A stretch of DNA of 64,000 nt. It comes from Chamaecyparis obtusa. Lineage: Eukaryota > Streptophyta > Pinopsida > Cupressales > Cupressaceae. Below the pieces are notes generated by a model, which saw only the letters and a program-made list of their open reading frames with translations, was not told where the DNA came from and ran no database searches. This document shows, in pieces, positions 1-11,139 of the stretch; position 1 is the stretch's first letter, and each line of letters starts with the position of its first letter. Position numbers and translations under genes: made by a program. Location of the stretch: assembly GCA_027943335.1 (NCBI GenBank), contig BSBK01001580.1:248001-312000 (forward strand), in the 5' to 3' direction.

Positions 1-1587
1 ACATGAACATTATAGATGGGTCTAAGTTCTTGGAACTTAGTGAAGAGTCACTATTTGAGTCTCAAAGTATGAATTCATATCTTATTTTGGAGTTCTTTGA
101 GAAAATCAAAGAAGACCCCATTATCTTTGGAAAATTATCATTGATGAGTTTGTTAATGTTATGATACAATTCATCAATGACCCATTAGATGAATTTCTTG
201 CAAGATGATACAAGTCTTTATTATTTAGAGTCATAGACAATAAATGAATATACAAAACTTGTGATAATTCAGATGATGGAAATATTTCTATAGAAGGAAA
301 ATTTAAGTATGTATTCCTTATCTGTCAAGGCTTTTGATATTGTGCACACCCTTCATAACCAGGTAACAAGACCTTCATTGGAGAAACTTGCATCAGAAAG
401 GATGTTGATTTGCATTTTCTCTTGAATAATGAGATAAGTGTTTTTATTATTTTTGAGTATTACATTTATTTTCTTATTGTAGTCACTCTCTTATATGTAT
501 TCATGTATGTAATATAAGATCTATTTTCCTTGATCTTTTCCTTTGTCTCTGGGTATGTTCTTGCAGGAAAAGAAGAATGGTGCATTAGGTATGCTGGCGA
601 GGCATTGTGTAGGACTCAATCTTATGATAGTAGCTCCAAAGTGGTTTTGAATCTAGGATTTTTTAGTCATATGTTGATCATGCTAGATGATGTGAGTTTG
701 ATATCTCCTATGATTGGGATCGTATAAGAAGGGTATCCTACTGTGAAAAAAGGAAGTAGATAAAGGATCTAATTCATTTGATCTCTGAGGATATTGATCA
801 TATTGGTTCAGAGGGAGTGAACTATGTTGAGTGATCAGGAAAATCTGTAGCAGTCAAAGGACTCTGATTCATGGGATAGAGACCCATTTTATAATCCTAG
901 ATAGATGGATACTTGATACTTGTAGTCATGGGACGAAGTTGATGGCTGAAACATTTTGAAGAAGAAGAAATAGCATTTAGAGGGAGTTTGAAAAACCTAT
1001 GAAAACAACCTTGGATGAGAAAGTTAAGAGGTTGATATCAAATTTAGAGGGAGTCTGACATTTCATTAGAGGTAAACTTAGAAGAGGAGGTTAGGAGGTT
1101 GATGCAAGATCTTGAGCTACAGAGGGAGCCACATCATCATGTAGATCTACTTAATGAATTCTTCTATGTGAGGAAGAATCTTGAGGTGCAAGCCCTTGTT
1201 AATGGATTTTTCTGTTTGAAGAGAAACTTGAGGTGTAAGCCCTTCTCACCACCCTCTGATATGGTTCATGGTGGAGGTCATGTGTGTGACTCCATGATCT
1301 TATGGAAATATCATGAAAGGTGACGATCTTTCAATAATGTTTACTTATGGTTACTATTGCAAAATGATGGCTTTGACATAGTTTAACCTACTATCATGAT
1401 GGATATCATATGGTTGATATCCATGCACATGTCATGATAGTTCATATCTCTTACATAATACTAACTGAGTAGTGTAAAACTACAATGAGTTATATTATTG
1501 AGATATGTCATGGTGGATGTTATGAGAAATATCATCCTTGGATATGCCATGATGAAATATCTTCTCTGGTAGGAATCATGAGACTTG
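1..1587 (+). mobile_element. Degraded interior of an older element (A), left part
   Basis: No intact gene is visible. Short open stretches around 530-727 and 1099-1323 match nothing I recognise. The words agagggagt and gagggagtc recur at about 815-830, 978-990 and 1045-1055 and look like decayed polypurine-tract sequence. A poly-pyrimidine run ending in ttgcag near 560-567 resembles a splice acceptor. Copia B inserted at the right edge of this stretch, and the sequence resumes at 25233. I assign it to an older plus-strand LTR element because a polypurine tract and a probable 3' LTR follow the resumption point. The assignment is an inference. Confidence 0.4.
1583..1587. repeat. Target-site duplication of copia B (left copy, ACTTG)
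   Basis: The five bases acttg directly precede the left LTR of copia B. The same five bases follow its right LTR at 25233-25237. A perfect 5-bp duplication is what copia integrase produces, and it proves that 1588-25232 entered as one unit. Confidence 0.93.
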
Positions 1588-2767
1588 TGTTAGGATTTGG
1601 TAATACTGAGAGGGGGGGGGGGGATGAATCAATATTACAACTTTATAAGATTTCTTCAACCACTTATCAAATATAAAACTTAAATCAAATATCCATGCAA
1701 AGTAAACATATACAAGATAACTCATAACACCATTATTTTGTTCTCAAGGAAAACCTGTTAAGGGAAAAACCCTGGTGGGGATGACACCCACAAATATATG
1801 CACTATATGAATGAAACCTTATTAGGAGTTAGGAGCTAATTAATACAATAGGTAGGCCCCTGTTAAAGGACATACCCTATTAGGAGTCTCAAACCCTGTT
1901 AGGGGTATTACAACTGGCCACATGAACAAATACAATCAGAATGTTACATCCACGTTTAGTCCTCTACTAAATATACTTCATCATACCTGAATTGCATGTT
2001 AGGACAATCCAATCCTTGTGCCCTAATTCACAACCTTCTTCTTTGTTAGAAGAAGATCTCATAGCCTTCCAGCTTGCATATTACCATCACAATCCACTCT
2101 CCATCACAAGGAAGAAACCCTTCCTTATATACAAGTTACAAATAATAATTCATCTAGAGGTAAGCGATTATAGGAACTGATTACATAATAAAAAAATTCA
2201 TTATCCAAGGCAATGATACACAAGTCATCCCTAATCATGTTGCAATAATTAAAATTCACCCAAAGTTGGCTCCATCAATAATTCAATCATAAATCAATCT
2301 TCTACACGTTACTCTTCCTAGTTGGCTCCCAAATACTTTCATGCTAGAAAATATGTCATAGATGATGTCAACATTCACATGAACACACTGTGATCACAAT
2401 GTATCTTCTTCATGATGTCTTTTGACATTTCCCAATAATGCATACTAAAATTCATCATCGCACAATAGTTATGTTCCAAACGCTGCAAGTAGGTTTGTGA
2501 AAAATCTCAGTCTCTGGTCCTACAACCAATATTCACTAAAACAAGCATATCTCTATCCAATGATTATATAAATATTTGCGGTCATAGGAATAAGATCTAC
2601 ACACATCCTAAAATATATGTATAAGACCGCAAGGGCTAATGAATCATACAGAGTTTGTACCACTCTCTACAATCTACCTGTCTGTACTATCCAACAAGTC
2701 ATGGTTTCCATAACTGAATATATATTGACATTAATGAAAAAAATATTGAATGAAAACAATTCCAACA
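1588..2767 (-). repeat. 3' LTR of copia B
   Basis: On the plus strand it begins tgttaggatttgg and ends attccaaca; the matching copy is 24048-25232. A guanine run of about 12 lies at 1611-1622, where the other LTR has only seven. The polypurine tract lies just outside its right edge, as expected for the 3' LTR of a minus-strand element. Confidence 0.92.
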
Positions 2768-2784
2768 ATATCCCCCTTTTTCAT
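2768..2784 (-). other. Polypurine tract of copia B
   Basis: Read on the minus strand this is a purine run, aaaaagggggatat, immediately before the LTR start TGTTGG. It is the expected plus-strand DNA synthesis primer and fixes the orientation of B. The stretch 2785-3100 between it and the RNase H stop is untranslated 3' sequence with no gene. Confidence 0.85.
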
Positions 2785-3100
2785 TGATGGCAACATATGT
2801 GAAAAACTATCAAGCCAAGAGTACCCTTCTTAATACAACCTTCTCAATATCCTCTTCAAAGATCCCCCTAAACTAGTAGGGTTTTTCACTAATATCTCTC
2901 CCCCTTTGACATCAATGGAAAAGGGTGCCAACACAATATCTTTCCTTCTTTCTATGAACCTTCAACTAGTAGGTGCAAAATCACCCTTATCTGATCAGTT
3001 ATGCTCTGCCAACTACCCCCCCTGAGGAGTAGACCTCTGCAACAAGTCTATAAATGAAAATGCTCTGATAGCTAATGGACTTGTACACTTGTGCACTTCC

Positions 3101-4655
3101 TTAGTTACATGTTGGTGGGGATATAGCTCCAAGCTTACCTCTGAGATATTCAAAGGTATCTTTACTCAATGGTTTGGTGAAGATGTTTGCTATCTGCTCC
3201 TTTGTATTGATGTATTCAAGTTTCACCACTTTATCTATTACTTTATCTTTTAGAAAATGATACTTGATTGTAATATGCTTACTCTTTGAATGCATCACTA
3301 GGTTTTTTGACATGTTTACTGCACTTGTGTTATCACAATGTATGATAATAGTTTCTCTTGAATTCACACCAATGTCCCTCAACTTTTTCTTCATCCAAAT
3401 GATTTGAGTACAATTTATTTCTTTTGCAAAAAAATTTTATTCTACTGTTGACTATGATACACAATCTTGCTTCTTGCTAAGCCAAGAGATTAACCTCTTC
3501 CCAAGGGAAAAGGCTCCTCCACTAGTTCTTTTCCTGTCATCTACACATCTTGCCAAATCTGCATTAGGGTAAACATCCAATGCAAAGTTATCTGACCTAT
3601 CATACCACAATCCTAAGTCAATTGTTCCCTTGAGGTATCTAAATATCCTTTTTACTACTACTAAGTGTGTCTCCTTTGGGTCTACCTAAAATTTAGCAAC
3701 AATTCCAATTGCAATAGCAATATCAAGCCTAGTAATTGTTAGATACTGAAGCCCTCCAATCATTGATCTGTACTATATCTGGGGTACATTATTTTCCTCA
3801 TAAAAAATGGATAACTTACTCCCTATCACCATAGGAGTTCCAACTGATTTACTTTCATCCATGCCAAAATTTTTCAACAACTCTTCTAGATACTTTTTTT
3901 GTGATATAAAAATCCCATCTTTTCTCTGATTTATCTGCAATCCTAGGAAGAATTTCATCTCCCCTATCATTGACATCTCAACCTCACCTTTCATTTCTTT
4001 TGTAAACTTGTTACTCATAACATCATTACCCCCAAAGGTAATGTCATCAACAAACACTTCTATTATCAAAGTACCTTCTTTATTGCATCTTAGATACAAA
4101 TCACTATATACACTACCCTTCTTGAAACCAATATGTAGTAAATACCTATCCAAACTTGCATACCAAGCCCTTAGAGCTTTCTTCAATCCATACAATACTT
4201 TCTTCAATCTGTAAAACATATTTCTATCACCTGTCAAAGGAAAGCCATCCGAATGCTCAATATAAACTTCTTTTTCCAAATCATCATTTAGGAATGTAGA
4301 CTTGACATCCATTTGATACACCTTAAAATATTTGTGTGCAACATAGGCCAAGAATAACCTAACTGCCTCTATCCTCGCAATTGGTGCAAAGGTCTCCTCA
4401 ATATCAATTCCTTCTTACTGTGAATATCCCTTACACACTAATATAGTTTTATTCCTAATCATAACCCCATCTTCATTCATTTGGTTTCTAAAAATCCATT
4501 TTGAGCCAATGACATTCTTATATTTAGGTCTTGGGACCAGTTCCCAAGTGGTTTTTTTTCTCAATTTGATCCAATTCTTCTCTCATTTCCTTAATCCAAT
4601 ACTCATCACTACAAGCCTCATTAGGTGTACTAGTCTCAATCCATGAGATCAAAAA
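3101..4655 (-). pseudogene. Copia B pol, 3' half: reverse transcriptase and RNase H
   Basis: This is the 3' part of the copia polyprotein, which copies genomic RNA into DNA. The RT lies at about 4580-3640 and shows the RT_2-type pattern: WELVPRP, then [17 protein letters not shown], then the catalytic FVDD box near 4040-4060, then YRSMIGGLQYL and FRYLKGT. RNase H follows with HCDNTSAVNMSKN and ends with the typical copia tail QIANIFTKPLSKDTFEYLRGKLG before the stop at 3101. Stops interrupt the frame near 4420, 3780, 3690 and 3450. The RT core still reads well although the element is dead. The N-terminal edge at 4655 is not natural: gypsy C inserted there, and the coding sequence resumes at 21384. 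Confidence 0.9.
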
Positions 4656-4660
4656 GACTG
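4656..4660. repeat. Target-site duplication of gypsy C (left copy, degenerate)
   Basis: The five bases gactg precede C's left LTR, and aacta follow its right LTR at 21379-21383. They agree at three of five positions, and both differences are G/A transitions. Removing C with one copy of the five bases keeps the copia reading frame across the site, which supports this boundary. Confidence 0.7.
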
Positions 4661-5102
4661 TGTTAGCACTATCCTAAAATTTTTCATCCTCATGCTAAAC
4701 TTTTGAAAATTTGATTCTTAGACCTAATTGTGAGCTTTTATGGCTAAAACCCTAAGTTTGATGGAAACCCTAGCTGGTCTTAGCATTGTTATGTTTTACC
4801 ATTACTTTTTCAGCTCACTAACTTTCCAAATAGACATGTGCAATATTGACTCCTTTTAAAGTGACCATTTTACATGTTATACCGCTAGGTTGTCGAATGG
4901 GGTCCCTTTTTAATATTTCTTTCAAAGCCTAAGTTTCCCGTTAATTTTTCCAAGTGACTAACCTTTTGAAATGAGTGGTTGTCGTTAAATCTTAAGGCTC
5001 CCTGTTGTCAGAATTTTTGACATTCGATTTGGCGACAAGAGGACATTTGTCCAAGTGGGCCCATCTTCGAAGCCTGTTGTCAATTAAAAAAAAGAGTGCA
5101 TC

Positions 5103-5166
5103 AACGACTGTCATTATACCATTGGATCAAGTTGATTTCTTTTTAAGTGTCATGGTATATTGACAC
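5103..5166 (+). repeat. Inverted-repeat module in C's left LTR
   Basis: The arms gtcattatacc and ggtatattgac lie about 34 bases apart. This is the same module that occurs four times in the right LTR (14454-15285). Only one copy survives here because of the deletion. Confidence 0.6.
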
Positions 5167-5417
5167 TCTCCAGCTGTGACTTGATCCCAAGAGTTTTTAA
5201 GAAGAGTGGTGAACTTAAGGAACTGATCAAGTGGAGAGCACAAATAGATGATGACTTTTCTTCTAGAATGACTAGCATTTTGATTTTAGAAAATACTTTA
5301 TTCTTTATTCATACTATTGAGACATTAATTTTTGCCAAGTCTAAGTTTGATTTCATTCAGTGAGAAATCAGTCAACTAGAGGATAGGCAAGAACAGTTAT
5401 CCAACAAAAATGCATAA
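5160..5417 (+). pseudogene. C-terminal remnant of the C LTR-encoded frame
   Basis: The translation corresponds residue for residue, with a few changes, to the end of the long frame in the right LTR (19880-20132). It includes the segment CDLIPRVFKK and the ending LSNKNA before a stop at 5415-5417. One extra in-frame stop lies at about 5361. Its presence here shows that the left LTR once carried the whole frame and lost the rest, rather than the right LTR gaining an insertion. Confidence 0.8.
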
Positions 5418-5753
5418 TTTATAAATTTTGAGTTCCCAAGTGAAGAGATGTACAACAGGTGGAGGTATCAGTACATACCTCATGCAGAAAAAGTAAATAC
5501 TCCACCTACCTCTTGAAACAAATGAAGATAGTACCCTTTTTGAGTCATGAAGGTTGTTGAGATGAAGAAAGGTATTTATTGCAGGAATGACATCGAAGAT
5601 ATTGCAATCAGATTTGTTGAAAGAAGCCAAGGACATAATTGAAGACATAAAGCAAGGCAGCTCATCTACAAATATCTCACAAGTTTTGATTAGTGTATTT
5701 ATTGTAAACCCAATAGGGCTGTTGTAAAGTTTTTAGGTTAAATTTCTGTAAAC

Positions 5754-5818
5754 CCTAGAATGATCGGTAGCTTGTTGCATTTCCTTGTATATAAAGGATT
5801 TTTCATGATCATTCTAGG
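5754..5818 (+). promoter_or_regulatory. LTR core promoter of C (left): TATA box within an inverted repeat
   Basis: TATATAAA lies at 5788-5795. It is flanked by a perfect 12-bp inverted repeat, CCTAGAATGATC (5754-5765) and GATCATTCTAGG (5807-5818). The transcription start would fall near the right arm about 30 bases downstream, which sets the U3/R boundary. The same arrangement is at 20469-20533. Confidence 0.75.
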
Positions 5819-6666
5819 CATTGAGAGTTTAGGTGTTGAGAAGATAGAAATTTTGAAATCCTAACCCTCAGTCGAGGAGTGTAACATTTTGTATTATTTT
5901 TCATCAAGCAATAGAGAAGAAGTACAGGTTGCTGCTGCTATCTTGAAAGCTTGTTATTCAGAATATGATGTATACAAACAATCAAGGTTATACTTAATAC
6001 AAATCTCAAATCTTTGTCTCTCCTTTGTATTTATTCTGTGAATCTTTAAATCTTTCAGAGATTTATATGTATGTATTTGGCTTTGAGTTTTGATCTAGAG
6101 TTGGATTAAATATTGCTCAAGGTGGGATGCATGTTCACTAAATTTATTTGAGGATTTTCTATAAGTAAGAAAGAGTTGGGGTATTTGTATTTATGTTCAA
6201 AGGGTAGTTATTCTTAAAACATCTTTGTATTCATTCTATCTTCTGATATTTTGCCCAATGGATAGGGCACTGGCCTGTATTTTCCTATCTTTGCTTTGTG
6301 GGAAATTATCAAAATCTTTGTTATCCTAAACATATAATCAATACGAGTCTTTTAAAGTTTTATTTACTTTATATAAGTTGTTTTATCCAGTGATGGAGAG
6401 TCAATGAATAATAGGTTGTTATTTAGTACTTTCTCACTATCATTTGTTGTAAGATCCAGTATTAAGTAAAGAATAGAGTTGAATCTATTGGATCAGGTGT
6501 ACCCGCCTTGGTTTTGCAGAGCCAAAAGTGAAGAGGGCAGTCTTGTCCCTATAGTTGGTCCAGTTGCTTATAGATTTCCCACATTTGGAATTAACCCCTC
6601 CTTAAAATTAGTCATAAGCGTATTGGTATCTCATGGAGTGTAAAATATTTTGAAGAACCAACAAGA

Positions 6667-6684
6667 TGGTGACTCCGTTGGGGA
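6667..6684 (+). other. Primer binding site of C
   Basis: TGGTGACTCCGTTGGGGA starts three bases after the LTR end. It has the form of the tRNA-Arg-like primer sites common in plant Tat elements. A second related word, tggcgactct, occurs near 6855. The leader 6685-6909 has no other feature. Confidence 0.75.
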
Positions 6685-6909
6685 TAGTTGTAAGATTTGT
6701 GTAAAATAACACTAGTACAAGTTGAGCTAGACTCCTAGCTTGCTTATTTTTAAAGCCAGTTAGTTACCTTACACACAAAGTTGATTCCTTTTCAAACTTT
6801 GCCTACCCTTCCTATTTATTTATTTAAAATCATAGAAAACCCCATTTGGCTGGGGTGGCGACTCTAAACATCTCTGTAATAGTGCTAAATAAGGTATTTC
6901 TTTGTCACC

Positions 6910-9600
6910 ATGAGTTTCAAAAATACAAGGTCCTGGAGGAAGGAACACCCAAAAGCAAGTTTGCAGGGTGAACTCTCAGCTACATCTAGACGAGGTCAAA
7001 TTAGAAGAGAAAAAAGTACTAACGATATGTCTTTTACTTGGAAGAAAAAAGGAAACTCAAGACAAGAAGGCCTTGCTCCTCCTAGTCATGAGGGAAATGC
7101 CTCAGAATATGAGCAGGTAGTTGATCTAGGTTTAAATCAGTATGAGGATTATTATTCCCTTATAGAAAGAGAGGGTGAAAAGTTGCCCTACAACAAGAGA
7201 ATAATCCCTAACAAATGGTATGGAGGGGAGAGGAGATCTAGGAGTAAGAGTAGAAGTGGACAAGGTTTTGTCCCCCCTTTCACCCTTGGTTCATCACTAC
7301 CCCAAGGCCTCCATGAGTCTCAGGATCAACAAGAGGACCCTCAAACACAGCAGGTTGAATCTAAAACAACTTTACCTGATTTTGAGGAAATATTTGAGGA
7401 AGTATATGAATTAGAAAGGAGAATTCATGAACAAGCAGTTATTAGGTAGAAGAGAGAAAAGGAAAGAGAAGAAAAAATTAGGCATGCCATGATAAGGGCT
7501 GACCAATTAAAAAGACAACTGTTAAATTTAGAAGCCATAAATTATGTTCCCATTCCTGAATAGATAAGTGAACAACCCATTGTCCAATAGGTGTTTGAAA
7601 CAAGGAATCCAAGGGATAAAGGAAAGCATAAAGCAATAGGCATTTCAATTAATGAGCATGTAGGCCCTAAATTCCCCATAGATTCAGCTTTAAGGTTGGA
7701 AGCAAACCTTGAGAAATCCAAGAGGGAACATGAATTGCTAGCCAAAGAATTGGAAAAAGTAGAGTTGGAAGCTTCAACACTAGAAATGAAAAAGAAGATA
7801 GACTTTCTTAGACGGTCTACAGGACCCACTAACTTTGCTAATTCTACTGTGACACAAGGAGAAAATGTTGCAAACATAGATAATCAGACAATTGGTGTTC
7901 CCCCACCAGGAGGGCTCAGAATTTTTGCCATGACAAATACTAATGCATCTACATCCCAGGGTGCTGGTATTTTCAATATAGGGCTTATTCACGAAAGATG
8001 TAAACAGTTGGTTTTTATAGGCATCCTTGGATATCCTAACCCCATCCCTGAAGAAATCAAGAATAAACTTCCCAAATTCACTGGAAGTAATGTTGTCACT
8101 TGTGAGGAGCACCTAAAAAAATTTATTGATGTAATTGATGATTATAACATTGTGCCTGAAGATGTTATCATGAAATTATTTGTACAATCCCTGACAAAAG
8201 ATTCAAGGGATTGGTTTAGGGCTTTGCCACATGGTAGCATAGGCTCATGGGATCAACTTAGACATTGTTTCAAGGAATAGTATGGTGATAAAACACATGA
8301 GGGTTTTATGTTAAATGAATTTAATAACATTAAGAAGAATTTCAATGAGGATGTTGTTGAGTTTAATGTCAAATTCCAAAAGGCCATGCATAAACTCTTA
8401 CAAGTCATCAAATTGGATGATAGAGTATGTCTTGTCACCTATTTAAATGCCTTTGATTCTAAGATGGGCTACCTTTTGAGAGATAAAAACCCAAGGAGTC
8501 TTGTTTAAGCTTATAAACTAGCTGTAAACATAGAGAGTAACCGCAGAATTTTAGGAAAGTTGGGAAGAAGGGAAGATAACAAATCACAATTGTTGAATAG
8601 AAAGGATCCAGGAAAGCCTATGAGTGTAAAATTGAAGGATGATGATAGCTTAAAGAAAATCTTGAAGGCAATAAAGGACTTAAAGCCTGGTGAGAACATA
8701 AATAATAAAGTTGTAGGAGGTGATAAGCCTGCCTTTAATAATTTCAACAAATTGCCAAGAATGCATAACTATCCTTATAATACTCAATGGAAGGACGGGA
8801 AGCCTATTCTTCCTAAGAGAAAAGACAAACCAAATGATAGGACCCCTGATCCATTGCAAAGGAACTCAATGAATGTGGTGGAGGATGTCCCATGGTGTAT
8901 TGTTTGTCAGTCACCACATGATCCCAATTATTGTGTCATATCCCAAAGTGTCTCTTCACAAGAGGAGCAAGATTGTAATGAGGAACAACCTTATGATGAC
9001 CAGGGATACATAATGTTTTCCTCCCATGTTTGGGAAAAAGTTGACTCTGCTAAAGAGGATGAAAATCAGGATATCTTCAATTCTCAGACCAAAATTGAAT
9101 CATACCATCATCAAGTCTTTTCAGATGAAGATAGTGAGCTTGATAACATTTAGTGTAATGTTTTGAAGGGTAAAGAGATAATTGTTTTGAGAAGGCCATC
9201 TGATGAGGAAATTGCCTTGATAATAGATGATATGGTTACTCAAGCTAAAACAAGTTACAACCTGAGAAATAGAGTAGCTGGCAATCCGAATCAGAAGCCT
9301 GCTAGTATGTTCATCAAGAAGATAGAGAAAGATGTGAAGACATCCCAGAATAAGTTAAAGTATGCTGATGTTGTTGATAAGGTCAAAACAAAGAAAAATG
9401 TTAAGCCTAACATTGTCTATAAAATAAAATATAAACCCACAGTTGAGGTTGTTCCAGCTTTGCAGAAGGAGGATATAGTCAATATTGAAGAACCTGTAAC
9501 TTTATCCATCCAAAATGCTGATAAAGAAGTTGTAGGTATAAAGCCAGATGTCTCTGATTCAAAATATGTTCCAATTGATATGAGCAAATTGTTGTCATAG
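6910..9600 (+). pseudogene. gag of gypsy C
   Basis: This is the structural polyprotein that forms the virus-like particle. The N-terminal third (6910-7450) is charged and low-complexity with an RRSRSKSRSGQG segment. A coiled-coil-like charged stretch runs about 7680-7800. The conserved retrotransposon Gag core lies at about 8040-8530, with IPEEIKNKLPKFTGSN followed by the FVQSLTKDSRDWFRALP motif. A zinc-knuckle-like C-x2-C-x3-H-x4-C (CIVC...H...C) lies near 8895-8935, one residue shorter than the canonical spacing. A lysine-rich tail follows. In-frame stops occur at about 7447, 7561, 7588, 8278, 8506, 9151 and 9598, all in the same frame. The start at 6910 is the first ATG after the leader. 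Confidence 0.85.
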
Positions 9601-10359
9601 ATTACTGTCAAAGTCCCATTGCTAGAAATGATGAGAATAGAAGAGCATAATGAAAAGGCCCTAAATTGGGTGAATGGTGTGGTATCCATGGAATCCCAAA
9701 AAATAGAAAGGATTGAGAAACAAGTAGCAACTGTGAATGATGAAAATGAAAATTGTAATGAGGAGATTATTTCTAAAATTCTCTAGATTTATTTGGATAC
9801 AAATGTTGTTAGTACTATAATAGGAACAATTGATCCTTTCTTTTTGACTTTGTAGATAAATGGAAAGTTGCTAAAAAAATGTATGATTGATTGAGGAGCA
9901 TCAAACACTATTATGCCTATTGAGGTTATGAAATCATTAGGGTTAAAGGTGGACACACCTCATGGTAGATGTCAAGCAATAGATTCACGGGAAGTACCAG
10001 TTGTGGGTACTATCAAGGCTCTACCTTACAGACTGGCTGCATACCCTAGCAAACAATTGACCATGAGTGTCTTGGTAGTGGATATTCCTCCCCAATATGG
10101 GATGTTACTATCAAGAAAGTGGAGTGCTTCTATGGGAGGCAACATACAGTGTGATTTATCATTCGCTACTTTTAACTTTGAGGGACAACATATTAAAATT
10201 TCTAGGGAACTTAGAACTCCACATATGATTGAAGAAGAAGAAGACACCATGAATTGTTTTCTTGACACTGACATCAATGCTTTCAAAGTCCAAGGAAAAG
10301 AGGTGGAGGAGGATATTGAAAATATATGTAAGTCAGAAAGCCAGGAGGGATGGATTGAT
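9601..10359 (+). pseudogene. Protease region of gypsy C
   Basis: This is a retropepsin-like aspartic protease, which cuts the polyprotein. The catalytic motif lies at about 9886-9906 and reads I-D, stop (TGA), G-A-S where D-S/T-G is expected, so the active site itself carries a nonsense change. The downstream pattern AVDSREVPVVG-like and IPPQYGMLLSRKW (the usual LLGRxW flap-side motif, with G changed to S) supports the family. It is in the same frame as gag. A linker follows and leads directly into an RNase H domain rather than into RT. Confidence 0.8.
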
Positions 10360-10830
10360 CTTGACAATTTGTGGACCATGTATTTTGATGGTGCCAATAA
10401 CAAGGAAGGATTTGGAGCTGGAATATTGCTCATAGCTCCAAATGGTAAAACTTTCAAATTTTCCTTTACTTTGTTATTCTCATGCACAAATAATGTTGTA
10501 GAATATGAAGCTCTATTGATAGGTCTGAGGTTGGCATCAAGGCATGGTATAAAATTTTTAAAAGTAGTGGGTGATTCTGAGTTAGTTGTCTCCCAAGTTA
10601 GATCAAAGTATGCTTCAAAAAATCAGAAATTAAGGTAGTACAGGAATGCAGTATGGGATGAAATTGAAAGCTTCAGTGATTTTAACATTTGTTGGATGGA
10701 AAGAAGTCAAAACAGAATGTCAGACTTGTTAGCTAATGTGGCTCTTAGACCAGAAGATGTTACATTTGTAGACATATCCAATATAGAGGTACAAGCCAGG
10801 CCTTCCATCCCTGATAATGTAGAAAATTGG
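10360..10830 (+). pseudogene. Archaeal-type RNase H (aRNH) of gypsy C, located before RT
   Basis: This domain would degrade the RNA strand of RNA-DNA hybrids. All four acidic positions are visible: D in YFDGA (about 10387), E in VEYEALL (10501), D in VGDSELV (10573) and D in RMSDLLANVA (10723). The spacing and the FDGA...GAGILL and EYEALL signatures are those of the additional RNase H of Tat elements, not of the canonical gypsy domain. Its place between protease and RT is unusual compared with element F in this window, where it follows the canonical RNase H. One stop interrupts it at about 10636, after the GDS motif, and another at about 10831. Confidence 0.85.
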
Positions 10831-11139
10831 TAGGTTTTCTCTGATGACCAAGACATATTAAGATTTCTCCAATGTGAATCTCATTTTGGTGGCAGAGAAA
10901 TGGATTTTAGTACTTATGTTGATACAGTAAATGGTAAAGATGTAATTTTTGGGAAAGAAGTTCTGCAGTTGAAATCAAATAGGGTTCCCAAAGGATTGGT
11001 TTCTCTTGAAAGGGAATTTGAAAATAAAGACAAAGCTTTCTCTGCCAATACTGATAAAACAAATGAGCTTGAAGAAATAAACTTGAGCACAAAAATAGTA
11101 CCCAAGAAGGTTTACATAGGTAAATGTTTGTCCCCTAGA

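Larger units (their letters stand above)
4661..6663 (+). repeat. 5' LTR of gypsy C (internally deleted)
   Basis: It matches 14005-14509 and then 19881-21378 of the right LTR. The junction is at tgaca (5161-5165), a five-base word present at both ends of the missing segment (14505-14509 and 19876-19880). It therefore lost about 4.6 kb of ancestral LTR, including most of the U3 reading frame. The TATA box is at 5788-5795 inside a 12-bp inverted repeat. Confidence 0.9.

Noticed and set aside
1611..1622. Guanine run as a quadruplex or regulatory feature
   Set aside because: It is a length variant of a shorter run in the other LTR and is best explained by slippage or sequencing length error.
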